From: Bog-473 sp036491435
GTDB taxonomy: Bacteria > Actinomycetota > Acidimicrobiia > Acidimicrobiales > RAAP-2
Length of the DNA: 5,563 nt
NCBI GenBank assembly: GCA_036491435.1
Contig: DASXBZ010000238.1
Location: forward strand, 1-5,563
Direction of reading: 5' to 3'
In this document: piece after piece, positions 1 to 5,563 of the stretch
How positions within the stretch are numbered: position 1 is the stretch's first letter
Layout of the letters: the number at the start of each line of letters is the position of its first letter
Notes under the pieces: generated by a model
Databases searched by the model: none
Told to the model about the DNA's origin: nothing
Seen by the model: the letters and a program-made list of their open reading frames with translations, nothing else
Program-made: the position numbers and the translations under genes

Positions 1-117
1 CGTCTTGCCCATGCCGGCTTCACCATGGAGCACTAAGGCTCCGCTAGTTCCCTCGCGCGCCTCGTCAAGCAGCGCGTCCAGGAGGGCTCGCTCTTCGATG
101 CGGTCGAGGAGCGACAC
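1..117 (-). CDS. LAL-type LuxR-family ATPase regulator, N-terminal fragment (runs off the left edge)
   Basis: Only the first 39 codons are present. Reading leftwards from a GTG at 117-115, the protein begins VSLLDRIEERALLDALLDEA and reaches a Walker A loop, GEAGMGKT, at the window edge. This is the usual opening of large ATP-binding LuxR regulators (LAL family, STAND-type P-loop NTPases), which normally continue for about 900 residues to a C-terminal LuxR helix-turn-helix; that part is outside the window. Over 38 aligned residues, 20 are identical to the N-terminus of the regulator at 1617-4409, so the two are paralogs. The frame stays open far upstream, with other possible starts at 258 (GTG), 291 (ATG) and 357 (ATG). 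I prefer 117 because family members start a few residues before the LLxR segment and the upstream translation is proline-rich and featureless. The Shine-Dalgarno sequence is weak (GAGG, 14 bases away). Family call is confident; the exact start is not. Confidence 0.85.
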   Translation of the reverse strand, partial: MSLLDRIEERALLDALLDEAREGTSGALVLHGEAGMGKT

Positions 118-151
118 AACGTCAGTACAGGCCTCGGGTAAGGATGGGCTC

Positions 152-196
152 AGTGTACGTGCGTGATTGTTGACGCGGCGAGGGGTATCTCGGGAT
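152..196 (-). promoter_or_regulatory. Candidate promoter and degenerate LuxR-type box for the left LAL regulator
   Basis: On the plus strand, 180-196 reads GAGGGGTATCTCGGGAT, a degenerate relative of the box at 524-540 (AGGGGT shared, then a looser right half with one extra base). On the minus strand a TACACT hexamer at 157-152 follows 22 bases later and fits a -10 element. Taking TACACT as -12 to -7 puts transcription start near 145, 28 bases before the GTG at 117, with the box centred near -41.5. This agrees with the chosen gene start and suggests autoregulation, but the box match is imperfect. Confidence 0.3.
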
Positions 197-523
197 TTGA
201 ACTGCCTTTGGGCTGGGCTGGTCGCATCTGGAACCTGGGGGACAGGGTGCGTCGGCACGCCGAGAAGCCCAATTGGCGGAGTCGGCTGCATTGGCCCACT
301 GGCCCTGCTTAGACCCGCCTTGACGGTTTGCGGTGCGGCCAGAGCTGCTGACTGCATGGTTGGGCTCCCCACCGGGCCATCCGACCGCGCGGAATGACTA
401 CGCGTTGGGCGGGATTCGAGCTGGGTCCAGCGAGCGCATTGTTCAGGGCGGGCTGCAAATTCACGCGCGATAACGATGCGCCCGCGGCGAGGGACAGCTG
501 CTCGATGAGTTCGGATCGCGTAA

Positions 524-567
524 CTAGGGGTTTCCCTGATTCGGTCGTTGGGACGATTTCGTAAAGT
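524..567 (+). promoter_or_regulatory. Candidate activator box plus -10 element for the dehydrogenase
   Basis: The box CTAGGGGTTTCCCTGAT (524-540) has an AGGG/CCCT dyad centred between 531 and 532. A TAAAGT hexamer at 562-567, 21 bases after the box, fits a -10 element; there is no clear -35 hexamer, as expected for an activator-dependent promoter. If 562 is -12, transcription starts near 574, the box is centred at -42.5, and the leader is 62 bases. The same layout occurs at 4590-4633. The box resembles GGG/CCC palindromes reported for LuxR-type regulators, for example the PAS-LuxR operators of Streptomyces, but is not identical to them. The repeat is seen directly; the promoter reading is inferred. 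Confidence 0.55.
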
Positions 568-623
568 GCAGACACGATTACCGCAAGGGCAGGACCGGGT
601 GCAGCCTTCATGCTCCGGCACAA

Positions 624-629
624 AAGGAG
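624..629 (+). promoter_or_regulatory. Ribosome binding site of the dehydrogenase
   Basis: AAGGAG lies 6 bases before the ATG at 636, followed by further purines (AGGG). This is a strong Shine-Dalgarno match and fixes the start of the dehydrogenase at 636. Confidence 0.8.
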
Positions 630-635
630 AGGGCC

Positions 636-1580
636 ATGCGAGCGGTAACTGTGAGCCAGTTTGGGGCGTTACCTCAGGTCGTGGACGTTGCGACCCCGGC
701 CGCAGGCCCAGGTCAGGTTCTCATCAAGCTTGCGGCGGCGTCCATGAACCCAATGGACCGCAAGTTGGCGTCCGGTGAGTGGAGGCCGGCTCCCGTCGTT
801 TTCCCCATGGTCCTCGGGGTCGACGGGGCTGGGATCGTGCAGGCCATCGGCGAGGGCACCACGAAGTTCGTCCGTGGGGACAAGATCTTTGGCCAGCTCC
901 TCATCCCGCCGGTAGGCGCCTTTGGGACCTTTGCCGAATACGTAGCGGTCTCAGCGGATGCTCCTTTGGCTCGCCTGCCCGACGGTCTCGACCTGCTACA
1001 GGCCGCAGCAGCACCAACCGCTGGCGGAGCAGGGCTGAGTCTGATTGAGCTCATGGAGCCCCTTGACGATCAGGTTGTAGTGATCATCGGCGCCGGGGGA
1101 GGTGTGGGTTCGTTCGCCACGCAATTTGCAGTGAACGCAGGCGCATCCGTCACGGTCAACATCAACGCAGACGCGGAAGACAGAATGCGGTCATACGGCG
1201 CGACGCAAGCCGTTATCCGCTCCACGGACTCGGTCGCCGAGGCGGTGCGCCGGACGCATCCCAACGGAGTCGATGTCCTGATCGACCTGGTCAGTGACGC
1301 CAAAGCGTTCGCCGCTATTGCAACCCTGGTCCGTCCCGGGGGGACTGCAGCGAGCACTCAGTACGTCGCAGACCTGGAATCCCTCCGATCGTCCGGCATC
1401 CGCGGTGTGAACTTCGCCTTGCGTCAGTCGAGCGAGCTGTTGGAGAGAGTCGCGGACGCCCTTGCGACACGGTCGGTAGTCGAGCCACCAATCACCCGAA
1501 TCACCCTCGATGATGTGCCGAAGAGGTTCGGACCACAAGCACCGCGCGCCGTTGATGGCAAGACCGTAGTCGTGTTGTGA
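636..1580 (+). CDS. Zinc-independent MDR-family NADPH:quinone oxidoreductase-like dehydrogenase
   Basis: The 314-residue protein has the normal length and layout of the quinone oxidoreductase branch of the medium-chain dehydrogenase/reductase superfamily. An N-terminal GroES-like domain (about 1-125) includes NPMDRK at 38-43 and GVDGAGIV at 61-68, followed by a Rossmann domain whose dinucleotide loop GAGGGVG is at 152-158. The protein ends GKTVVVL, as many relatives do. The catalytic and structural zinc ligands of alcohol dehydrogenases are not visible, so a zinc-free reductase is expected. Relatives are soluble cytoplasmic enzymes that use NADPH to reduce quinones or the double bond of enones; the substrate here is unknown. 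It has its own ribosome binding site (624-629) and a candidate activator-dependent promoter (524-567), and is followed by a convergent regulator gene 36 bases away, so it is probably transcribed alone. Family call is firm; the substrate is not. Confidence 0.93.
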   Translation: MRAVTVSQFGALPQVVDVATPAAGPGQVLIKLAAASMNPMDRKLASGEWRPAPVVFPMVLGVDGAGIVQAIGEGTTKFVRGDKIFGQLLIPPVGAFGTFAEYVAVSADAPLARLPDGLDLLQAAAAPTAGGAGLSLIELMEPLDDQVVVIIGAGGGVGSFATQFAVNAGASVTVNINADAEDRMRSYGATQAVIRSTDSVAEAVRRTHPNGVDVLIDLVSDAKAFAAIATLVRPGGTAASTQYVADLESLRSSGIRGVNFALRQSSELLERVADALATRSVVEPPITRITLDDVPKRFGPQAPRAVDGKTVVVL

Positions 1581-1588
1581 GAGAATTA

Positions 1589-1612
1589 GTCGAACCCAGC
1601 GCGCAGTTGGAC
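1589..1612. terminator. Weak hairpin between convergent genes
   Basis: GTCGAAC (1589-1595) can pair with GTTGGAC (1606-1612), giving a 7-base stem with one mismatch and a 10-base GC-rich loop. It lies in the 36-base gap between the convergent stop codons at 1580 and 1617 and could act in both directions. There is no T-run, so it is at best a weak, non-canonical terminator. Confidence 0.25.
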
Positions 1613-1616
1613 CCGG

Positions 1617-4409
1617 CTAGGACTCACCAACATCTCGCGAGCCGTTCTGACGGCCTAGTCGCAGGAAAGTGCTCGCAAGTTGGGTGCGTGACCTGATCCC
1701 CAACTTCCGGTACACCCTGGTGAGGTGGTATTCAACGGTGGCGGGACTGATGAACAACCGTCCGGCTATGTCGTGATTGGTGGCACCTTGAGCTGCGAGC
1801 TCCGAGATCCTCATCTCCTGCGGCGTGAGGTCCAGACGTGTTTCGACGGTGCGTTTCCTTGCTCGCACTCCTGTCGCTAGCAATTCTGAGGCGGCACGAT
1901 CCGCGAATCCCGACATGCCGAAATCCTCGAAATCGTCGTGGGCGCTTCGAAGCTGGTCCCGAGCGTCCTTCTGCCGCTGTTGTCGCCTGAGCCACTCGCC
2001 GTAGAGCAAGCGGGTCCGCGCAACCTCAAAGGTCATTGGTGTCGGCAGAAATCGCTCGAGTGCTTCTTGGTACAGAGATTCGGCCCCTTTTCCATCGGAC
2101 AGTAAGGCGCGACATCTCGCCTGAGTTCCAAGCGCCCATTCGGATCCACCCGCATCGGTGCTTTCGACAAGGCGCTCTAATACGGGAACGGCCTGCTCAA
2201 CGTTTCCCGTGCGGCTCGCCGCCTCGATGAACTCAACCGCCGCCCAGGCCCAGAACCAGAGGTTGTTGCGATCACTAACTGCCTCTCGGGCAGCTTCCAG
2301 CGCCTCCTCATAGTGGCCCCGGCCGTTGCACAACACCGCCTTCGCCCAGAGAGCGACTGTGATGGCCATGCCCTCACCTCGTGCCAATGAGTCTTTGGTC
2401 GTGGCATCGATGAGCTTCCGGGCCTCAGATTCGTCTCCGCGGAATGCTGCAACGGTCAACGCGGCATTTGGAAGACGCGTGTTGTCCGATGCGTCGGTAA
2501 CGATCTGCACTTGGTCGACCAGAAATACCGCGTCCGCCATCTCGCCAGCAAGGAGTCGTATGCCCACCCGCATGCTCAGGGTCATCGGGAGAATGGACAG
2601 TGCACCCACATCTTTGGCCAATCGCTCCAGCTGCCCTGTGAGCGCGTCCCAACCCTCGTAATCCCAGATGAACCCGACGGCGCCGCATGCCAGCCACAAC
2701 CATCGCAGCCGGTCCTCGTCGCCGACGTCATCACTCATAAATTTCTGCACCGCCTTCTTTAAGACGGTTGTTCCGGACTTGTACCCATCGGTGATCAACA
2801 GAGTGAGGCCGTCAAGCAACAGATCCTGTGCCCGGACCGGGTGCACCGAACCCAACGATGCGCGGGCCGCCTTCGCCACGACGTGCAAATCAGCCTCAGT
2901 GGCCAGGCTGCCCGAAAATATGGCCGCGTTCAGCGCGTCCAGGTACGTCTCACGGGCCAGGTTTACGTCAACCTGCTCCAAGCGAGAAGCTGCCTTCAGC
3001 AAGAGCGGGGAGACCTCGTTACCGCGATTCCGCCCAAAGACAATCTGACCCATCAGCGCGTCGAGTTGTGCCTGATTCAAGGTATTCAATGGACCGCGTT
3101 CAGCGACAGCCGCTAATGCGGCCGCTGAGTCGAGCGCTCCCGCGTGAAGTTTTGCCTCAGCTGCTCGAAGAGCTCGCACAGCACGGTGCTCTGGATCGCT
3201 CGTAAGCCCCACCGACCGCTCAAGGAAGGCGCCTGCGGCGGCGAAACCTCCACGGGATTGAGCACGTTCCGCCGACGCCTCCAGCTCGTCGGCCACACCC
3301 TTGTTCGGACGGATAGTTGCCTGAGCAAGGTGCCATACCCTGCGATCGGGGTCTGAATTCCGATCCGTCGCTTGACCCAAGGCGCGGTGCACCTCTCTGC
3401 GGTCTTTCGGGCTTGCGGTGTTATAGACAGCGGACCTCACCAGTGGGTGACGAAAGACCACCCTTTCGCCGAACTCGATGAGCCCCTCCTCTTCGACCGC
3501 CTCTGCCGCCTCCTCGTCAATCCCGAGTTCGTCGGCAGCGGTCCAGATGACCTCGGGGTTGCCGGTCGGGTCTGCAGCCACGATGAGGAGCAGCCTGCGT
3601 GACTCCGCGGGCAATCTTGCAAGTCGGCGTCGATAGCTCTCCTCGATCTGGTCGGCCAAAGTGACGGCAACTGGGAGCCCGAATCCTCCTGCGAGCTGTG
3701 CTGGCGAGAGCCCCTTTGGAAGCACGAGGATCGCAAGGGGGTTGCCGTGTGTTTCCGCGATCACGCGATCTACCACACGGTCATCGAGCCGATCTGGAAG
3801 AACCGTTGCCAACAATGCCCTTGCGTCCCGGTCCCCCAAGGCACCAACGGCGAGCTGTGGGAGTCCGCGGATCTCGTCTGTGAGCCTTCGAGCCGCGAAC
3901 AGGAATGCAACAGCATCCTTGGACGCATGCCGCGCGGCGAATCCGATCACCTGAGCAGACGAGGAATCGAGCCACTGTGCGTCGTCGACGACGTACAGAA
4001 CAGGCCGCTGAGCGCTTAGCGCAGACAGCACATTCAGCAAGGCCAGGCCGACGAGCATTGGGTCAGGAGCTACTCCATCCTGGCGCCCTAAGACGATTTC
4101 GAGCGCCTTGCGTTGAGGAGCAGGAAGCTGTCCCAGAGAGTGTGGGTCTGGACGAAAGAACTCCTGCAGGCTCGCGTAAGCAAGCTCCATCTCCGCTTCG
4201 GTCCCCGCGGCACGAAGCACGCTGAAGTCACTAGCGGAGTCAACGGCATAGTTGAGAAGTTCGGTCTTCCCGATCCCGGGCTCGCCGTGCAAGCAGATTG
4301 CGCTTGCATCTCCTTCACGAGTCGCTGCAAGCAACGCGTCTAGTACCTGGCATTCGCTTTCCCGCCCGTATAGAAGTCCCGACAACCGACGACGTGGGTC
4401 AAGGATCAT
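1617..4409 (-). CDS. LAL-type LuxR-family transcriptional regulator with N-terminal ATPase
   Basis: The 930-residue product is a complete large ATP-binding LuxR regulator (MalT-like STAND architecture). Residues 16-49 match the LAL opening, with Walker A GEPGIGKT at 42-49. Walker B is VLYVVDDAQWLD at 137-148, then FLFAARR (169-175) and HGNPL (221-225), a motif typical of this ATPase group. A long alanine- and leucine-rich helical region with TPR-like character (roughly 370-850) probably senses the ligand or oligomerises. The C-terminus (about 855-921) is a LuxR/GerE helix-turn-helix with LTPQE at 861-865 and recognition segment SPATVEYHLTRVYRKLG at 888-904. Family members switch between ADP- and ATP-bound states on inducer binding and then activate promoters. 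An in-frame TAG 15 bases upstream makes ATG 4409 the earliest start; no Shine-Dalgarno precedes it. The gene diverges from the flavoprotein at 4663 and is a paralog of the regulator at 1-117. Its target and ligand are inferred only from context. Confidence 0.95.
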   Translation of the reverse strand: MILDPRRRLSGLLYGRESECQVLDALLAATREGDASAICLHGEPGIGKTELLNYAVDSASDFSVLRAAGTEAEMELAYASLQEFFRPDPHSLGQLPAPQRKALEIVLGRQDGVAPDPMLVGLALLNVLSALSAQRPVLYVVDDAQWLDSSSAQVIGFAARHASKDAVAFLFAARRLTDEIRGLPQLAVGALGDRDARALLATVLPDRLDDRVVDRVIAETHGNPLAILVLPKGLSPAQLAGGFGLPVAVTLADQIEESYRRRLARLPAESRRLLLIVAADPTGNPEVIWTAADELGIDEEAAEAVEEEGLIEFGERVVFRHPLVRSAVYNTASPKDRREVHRALGQATDRNSDPDRRVWHLAQATIRPNKGVADELEASAERAQSRGGFAAAGAFLERSVGLTSDPEHRAVRALRAAEAKLHAGALDSAAALAAVAERGPLNTLNQAQLDALMGQIVFGRNRGNEVSPLLLKAASRLEQVDVNLARETYLDALNAAIFSGSLATEADLHVVAKAARASLGSVHPVRAQDLLLDGLTLLITDGYKSGTTVLKKAVQKFMSDDVGDEDRLRWLWLACGAVGFIWDYEGWDALTGQLERLAKDVGALSILPMTLSMRVGIRLLAGEMADAVFLVDQVQIVTDASDNTRLPNAALTVAAFRGDESEARKLIDATTKDSLARGEGMAITVALWAKAVLCNGRGHYEEALEAAREAVSDRNNLWFWAWAAVEFIEAASRTGNVEQAVPVLERLVESTDAGGSEWALGTQARCRALLSDGKGAESLYQEALERFLPTPMTFEVARTRLLYGEWLRRQQRQKDARDQLRSAHDDFEDFGMSGFADRAASELLATGVRARKRTVETRLDLTPQEMRISELAAQGATNHDIAGRLFISPATVEYHLTRVYRKLGIRSRTQLASTFLRLGRQNGSRDVGES

Positions 4410-4553
4410 TGCACGCTGGGCCTAACCGGTAGAGGTGGCTGTCCGGCCGTCAAGTGACTCAGCCTACGGGTTCTCCGCTCGAGGCGGACTTTTATCGACA
4501 CGTGGACTGTCGCCAGAGCGTTCGTCGAGGCCAAGGGGTTCAACCACCAGGCT

Positions 4554-4569
4554 CAAATCCCGAGATTTG
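4554..4569. repeat. Perfect inverted repeat, possible operator
   Basis: CAAATC and GATTTG form a perfect 6-base inverted repeat around the spacer CCGA. It lies 20 bases upstream of the box at 4590 and would be centred near -78.5 of the proposed flavoprotein promoter. Most of it (the 14-mer TCAAATCCCGAGAT, 4553-4566) recurs in inverted orientation at 187-200, upstream of the other LAL gene. It could be a second regulator site. Too short and GC-poor for a terminator. Confidence 0.4.
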
Positions 4570-4589
4570 GCGGGACGGATCTTCGAGAA

Positions 4590-4633
4590 TTAGGGGTTTC
4601 CCGGATGCGACTCCGGGCGGATCGATTCAACAT
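4590..4633 (+). promoter_or_regulatory. Candidate activator box plus -10 element for the flavoprotein-exporter operon
   Basis: TTAGGGGTTTCCCGGAT (4590-4606) matches the box at 524-540 at 15 of 17 positions, including an uninterrupted TAGGGGTTTCCC. A CAACAT hexamer at 4628-4633, again 21 bases after the box, is a plausible if poor -10 element. Transcription would then start near 4640, with the box centred at -42.5 and a 23-base leader that includes the ribosome binding site. As at the other copy, no -35 hexamer is evident apart from the box itself. Confidence 0.55.
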
Positions 4634-4648
4634 CGGACCTACCCCACC

Positions 4649-4654
4649 AGGAGG
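4649..4654 (+). promoter_or_regulatory. Ribosome binding site of the flavoprotein
   Basis: AGGAGG, a full Shine-Dalgarno match, lies 8 bases before the GTG at 4663. It decides the GTG start, from which the protein begins MSKLQIIIGSTRPGR, the standard N-terminus of the family. Confidence 0.85.
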
Positions 4655-4662
4655 CGTCGCTC

Positions 4663-5322
4663 GTGTCAAAGCTCCAAATCATCATCGGAAGTACCCGACC
4701 CGGTCGGGCTGCCGACTTGGTCGCTCCTTGGGTCGTCGACCGAGCCAATAACCACGGAGCGTTCGAAGTCGAGGTTCTTGACCTTCGGGACTGGCCACTC
4801 CCGATGTTCGCTGAGACGTTTCAGACGGTAGGCGACTTCAACGATCCCACCTACTCGTCACCTCTGGTCCGATCGTGGAACAAGAAGATCTCGGAAGCCG
4901 ACGCCTATCTCGTCATCACCCCTGAGTACAACCATTCTGTACCGGCGGTACTCAAGAATGCGATCGACAGCGTCTTTGTCTCTTTCGCGTTTCGGAACAA
5001 GCCGATGTCCGTGGTCGGCTACAGCGGCGGGATCGCTGGAGGTGTGCGTGCCATCGAACACCTTGCGCATATAGCCGTGGAAGCCGAAATGGTGCCGCTC
5101 CGCACCGTGACGGTCTTTCCTCAAGTGTTTGAGGCGTTCGACGAAGATCAACGCCCGAAGAACCCAATAGCAGACCTCAGCCTGCTGATAGGGCTCGATG
5201 ATCTCAAGTGGTGGTCGGACGTGCTGGCGGCTGGTCGCGCCAAGAGTCAGCTTCCGCCGGCGGCATTCCGGATGCAAGCTGCGGCGGCTGCACTCAACGA
5301 GATCGAAGAGGAGGCGGTGTAG
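4663..5322 (+). CDS. NADPH-dependent FMN reductase family flavoprotein
   Basis: The 219-residue protein has a flavodoxin-like fold of the NADPH-dependent FMN reductase family (azoreductase/chromate reductase/quinone reductase-like). A first strand leads into the phosphate-binding loop GSTRPGR at 9-15. The flavin-contacting segment TPEYNHSVPAVLKNAID is at 86-102, and the GYSGG turn is at 119-123. It is somewhat longer than the usual 180-200 residues because of a C-terminal helical tail (about 175-219) ending in acidic and alanine-rich sequence. Relatives are cytoplasmic FMN dimers or tetramers that pass electrons from NAD(P)H to flavins, quinones, azo or nitro compounds, or metals; the physiological acceptor cannot be told here. 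GTG start set by AGGAGG at 4649. An exporter gene begins 59 bases downstream with no terminator between, suggesting one operon under the promoter at 4590-4633. Confidence 0.93.
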   Translation: MSKLQIIIGSTRPGRAADLVAPWVVDRANNHGAFEVEVLDLRDWPLPMFAETFQTVGDFNDPTYSSPLVRSWNKKISEADAYLVITPEYNHSVPAVLKNAIDSVFVSFAFRNKPMSVVGYSGGIAGGVRAIEHLAHIAVEAEMVPLRTVTVFPQVFEAFDEDQRPKNPIADLSLLIGLDDLKWWSDVLAAGRAKSQLPPAAFRMQAAAAALNEIEEEAV

Positions 5323-5365
5323 GCACCCCGACAGAGGAATCAGCGTCGACCGGTGATGTGCCGTG

Positions 5366-5371
5366 AAGGAG
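5366..5371 (+). promoter_or_regulatory. Ribosome binding site of the exporter
   Basis: AAGGAG lies 10 bases before the ATG at 5382. An earlier in-frame ATG at 5355 meets a TGA after six codons, so 5382 is the usable start. Confidence 0.7.
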
Positions 5372-5381
5372 AGTGAGTGAG

Positions 5382-5563
5382 ATGGGATCTGCAGTTGGAG
5401 GCTTGAGCGAGACAAACGAGAGGGTGTCGGTCACTCAGACCGAAGCCGGACCGGACCCGAAGCGCTGGTTGATCCTGTCCGTCGTCGTCGTCGCCTCACT
5501 CATGGTGGTGCTCGACGCCTCCATCGTGACCATTGCGCTTCCGTCGGCGCAGCGATCTCTCCA
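5382..5563 (+). CDS. MFS drug-type exporter, DHA2 (EmrB/QacA-like) family, N-terminal fragment
   Basis: Sixty codons are present before the right edge. A short hydrophilic cytoplasmic N-terminus (1-28) is followed by the first membrane helix (about 29-48, with the run ILSVVVVASLMVVL) and the motif LDASIVTIALP at 44-54. This motif corresponds to the LDxTIVNVALP signature at the end of helix 1 in the 14-helix DHA2 proton-driven multidrug exporters, with T replaced by S and N by T. Full-length relatives have about 450-550 residues and sit in the cytoplasmic membrane. The gene lies 59 bases after the flavoprotein stop on the same strand with its own ribosome binding site, so co-transcription is likely. 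The pairing suggests that a reduced or toxic compound is exported; the substrate is unknown. Confidence 0.85.
   Translation, partial: MGSAVGGLSETNERVSVTQTEAGPDPKRWLILSVVVVASLMVVLDASIVTIALPSAQRSL

Larger units (their letters stand above)
118..635. other. 518-base divergent intergenic region
   Basis: This stretch separates the left LAL regulator from the dehydrogenase and holds no convincing gene. It contains a candidate promoter with operator for the dehydrogenase (524-567), a weaker mirror-oriented candidate for the regulator (152-196), and a 14-base word (187-200) that recurs inverted at 4553-4566. A minus-strand reading frame of up to 104 codons (309-623, from TTG, or ATG at 611) has a somewhat protein-like middle but no ribosome binding site and no recognised family; it is treated under findings. 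I see no tRNA, terminator or insertion-sequence ends here. The region is long for a simple divergent promoter, so a degraded small gene or an untranslated regulatory RNA remains possible. Confidence 0.6.
4410..4662. other. 253-base divergent promoter region between the LAL regulator and the flavoprotein operon
   Basis: This region holds no gene of its own. On the plus-strand side it contains a perfect inverted repeat (4554-4569) and the box plus -10 at 4590-4633. For the regulator, a minus-strand TTGACG at 4453-4448 could be a -35 element, with TACCGG (4431-4426) as a poor -10 at 16-base spacing. That would start transcription about 10 bases before the regulator's ATG, in keeping with its missing Shine-Dalgarno, but this assignment is weak. 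Confidence 0.55.

Noticed and set aside
187..206. tRNA T-loop-like sequence (GTTCAAATCCC on the minus strand), also similar at 4553-4560
   Set aside because: The flanking bases cannot form the T-stem, and no acceptor, anticodon or D arm is present at either place.
118..357. N-terminal extension of the left LAL regulator to GTG 258, ATG 291 or ATG 357
   Set aside because: The frame is open, but the added residues are proline-rich and unlike any LAL N-terminus, and a candidate promoter lies inside this stretch. GC-rich DNA often leaves such frames open.
1581..1616. A strong bidirectional intrinsic terminator
   Set aside because: Only a mismatched 7-base stem without a T-run is visible, so it is listed as a weak hairpin only.
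2668..3205. Plus-strand frames of about 125 codons inside the large regulator
   Set aside because: They are shadows of the minus-strand regulator gene, with Arg/Pro/Ser-rich translations and no start signals.
4454..4831. 125-codon plus-strand frame starting in the intergenic region
   Set aside because: It overlaps the flavoprotein in another frame, lacks a ribosome binding site, and its translation is low-quality (Arg/Ser/Pro-rich).
4858..5415. 185-codon minus-strand frame opposite the flavoprotein
   Set aside because: It is fully antisense to a gene with clear family motifs and a strong ribosome binding site; its translation is rich in Arg, His and Ser and has no recognisable domain.
1..5563. 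CRISPR array, insertion sequence or attachment site
   Set aside because: No regularly spaced repeats, no transposase or integrase fragment, and no terminal inverted repeats with target duplications were seen.

Overview
The window looks like chromosome from a high-GC Gram-positive bacterium (Actinomycetota). The grounds are the GC-rich codon use, GTG starts, strong AGGAGG-type ribosome binding sites, and two very large LuxR-family ATPase regulators (LAL type), which are typical of actinomycetes. GC seems nearer 60% than the 70% or more usual for Streptomyces (an impression, not a count), so a Rhodococcus-, Mycobacterium- or Arthrobacter-like host is as likely. The genus cannot be fixed from this sequence.

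Layout, left to right. (1) At 1-117, minus strand, is the first 39 codons of a LAL-type regulator that runs off the left edge just after its Walker A motif. (2) A 518-base gene-poor divergent region (118-635) carries candidate promoters. (3) At 636-1580, plus strand, is a zinc-free quinone oxidoreductase-type MDR dehydrogenase. (4) At 1617-4409, minus strand, is a complete 930-residue LAL regulator with an N-terminal STAND-type ATPase and a C-terminal LuxR helix-turn-helix; it converges on the dehydrogenase. (5) A 253-base divergent region (4410-4662) follows. (6) At 4663-5322, plus strand, is an NADPH-dependent FMN reductase-like flavoprotein. (7) From 5382 to the right edge, plus strand, is the N-terminus of a DHA2/EmrB-type MFS exporter, probably co-transcribed with the flavoprotein.

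The arrangement is a repeated module: a LAL regulator pointing left with a redox enzyme pointing right, twice in succession. Where they can be compared, the two regulators are about 53% identical (20 of 38 residues), so they are paralogs. The most interesting regulatory signal is a near-identical partly palindromic box, TAGGGGTTTCCC(T/G)GAT, in front of both plus-strand transcription units. A -10-like hexamer lies exactly 21 bases downstream of the box in both places, which would centre both boxes at -42.5, the classic position for a LuxR-type activator. A degenerate version with a good -10 sits upstream of the left regulator. I infer a small regulon in which one or both LAL proteins sense a small molecule and switch on two reductases and an exporter, plausibly for a quinone-like or other redox-active compound. 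The ligand, and which regulator binds the box, cannot be told from the sequence.
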